A stretch of 64,000 bases of DNA from Syncephalastrum monosporum B8922 (taxonomy: Eukaryota; Mucoromycota; Mucoromycetes; Mucorales; Syncephalastraceae). The notes under the pieces are model-generated. The model was not told where the DNA came from, made no database searches, and worked only from the letters and a program-made list of their open reading frames with translations. Shown here piece after piece: positions 63,871-64,000 of the stretch. The first letter of the stretch is position 1. The number at the start of each line of letters is the position of its first letter. Location of the stretch: assembly GCA_000697355.1 (NCBI GenBank), contig JNEN01000782.1, forward strand, positions 49,268 through 113,267. The letters are read 5' to 3'. The translations under genes and the position numbers were made by a program.

Positions 63871-64000
63871 TCGCCAGTATTTAGCTTCAGGAGGGATTTA
63901 CCTCCAGCTTTAGGCTGCATTCCCAAACAACCTGACTCTTGAACAGGCCAATACAAAAGATACTAGACTCGGGTCAAAGACGGGATTCTCACCCTCCATG
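60826..64000 (-). rRNA. Large-subunit (28S/25S) rRNA, 5' end beyond window
   Basis: About 3.2 kb of nuclear large-subunit rRNA, transcribed right to left. The 3' end is placed near 60826, where the minus strand ends in a conserved ...TGCTGAGATTAAGCCC-type sequence. The sarcin-ricin loop (AGTACGAGAGGAAC on the minus strand) is at 61198-61185. The peptidyl-transferase region, including the complement of GACCTGTCTCACGACGGTC, lies near 61250. The window edge falls about 230 nt into the gene, in the D1 region (GGAGGGTGAGAATCCCGTC on the minus strand). Conserved cores read through without obvious breaks, so it appears to be a real rDNA copy. The ORFs seen in it are not genes. Confidence 0.95.
61185..61198 (-). 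other. Sarcin-ricin loop of 28S rRNA
   Basis: Minus-strand AGTACGAGAGGAAC, the invariant elongation-factor-binding loop, intact here. It anchors the orientation of the rRNA gene. Confidence 0.95.

Noticed and set aside
62244..63913. Several ORFs within the rDNA
   Set aside because: They lie in conserved 28S rRNA sequence and are not protein genes.

Overview
The window is nuclear DNA from a filamentous fungus, most likely an early-diverging one (Mucoromycota, order Mucorales). Evidence: spliceosomal introns are dense and short (mostly 50-125 nt) with CTAAT/CTGAC-type branch points. The gene content is typically fungal: a JEN1-type carboxylate permease, a Nab3-like RRM protein, a white-collar LOV photoreceptor, a HAL/NPR-type kinase and a DPP8/9-like peptidase. 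The order is an inference; no species is claimed. Spliced gene models below were built by reading exon junctions against conserved protein families.

Layout. 0-13.4 kb carries membrane and nutrient functions: the 3' end of a P3A H+-ATPase, a JEN1-like permease, a fungal-specific transcription factor without a visible zinc cluster, a CSC1/OSCA-type channel, a HAL/NPR-type kinase and an alpha-arrestin. 14.5-23.8 kb holds a VAP/Scs2 ER tether, a TIP30/HTATIP2-like short-chain dehydrogenase, RRP12 and a universal stress protein. 23.9-30.2 kb holds a DPP8/9-like serine peptidase divergent from a WC-1-like blue-light receptor with an eroded GATA finger. 30.7-38.3 kb is PRP8. 39.8-48.0 kb holds an NT-C2 protein, a gene-poor stretch with possible RCC1-like debris, a NEM1-type phosphatase, frequenin/NCS-1 and a Ras GTPase. 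50.8-60.1 kb holds phosphoglucose isomerase, a Nab3-like protein and a PRP22/DHX8 helicase. 60.2-64 kb enters ribosomal DNA: a 5.8S-like sequence on + and the large-subunit rRNA on -, truncated by the window edge.

How the genes relate. This is ordinary eukaryotic gene order, not an operon or a single new system. Loose themes are plasma-membrane transport and its ubiquitin-linked control (H+-ATPase, permease, kinase, PPxY arrestin, a channel with a possible PPxY tail) and RNA machinery (PRP8, PRP22, Nab3-like, RRP12, rRNA).

The most unusual signals are in gene architecture: a 2-nt exon in the Ras gene, an 11-nt exon in the NCS-1 gene, a GC-AG intron in the stress-protein gene, an open in-frame C-terminal extension behind the stop codon of the CSC1-like gene, a PRP22 lacking the S1 domain, and a 5.8S-like copy facing the opposite way to the adjacent 28S.
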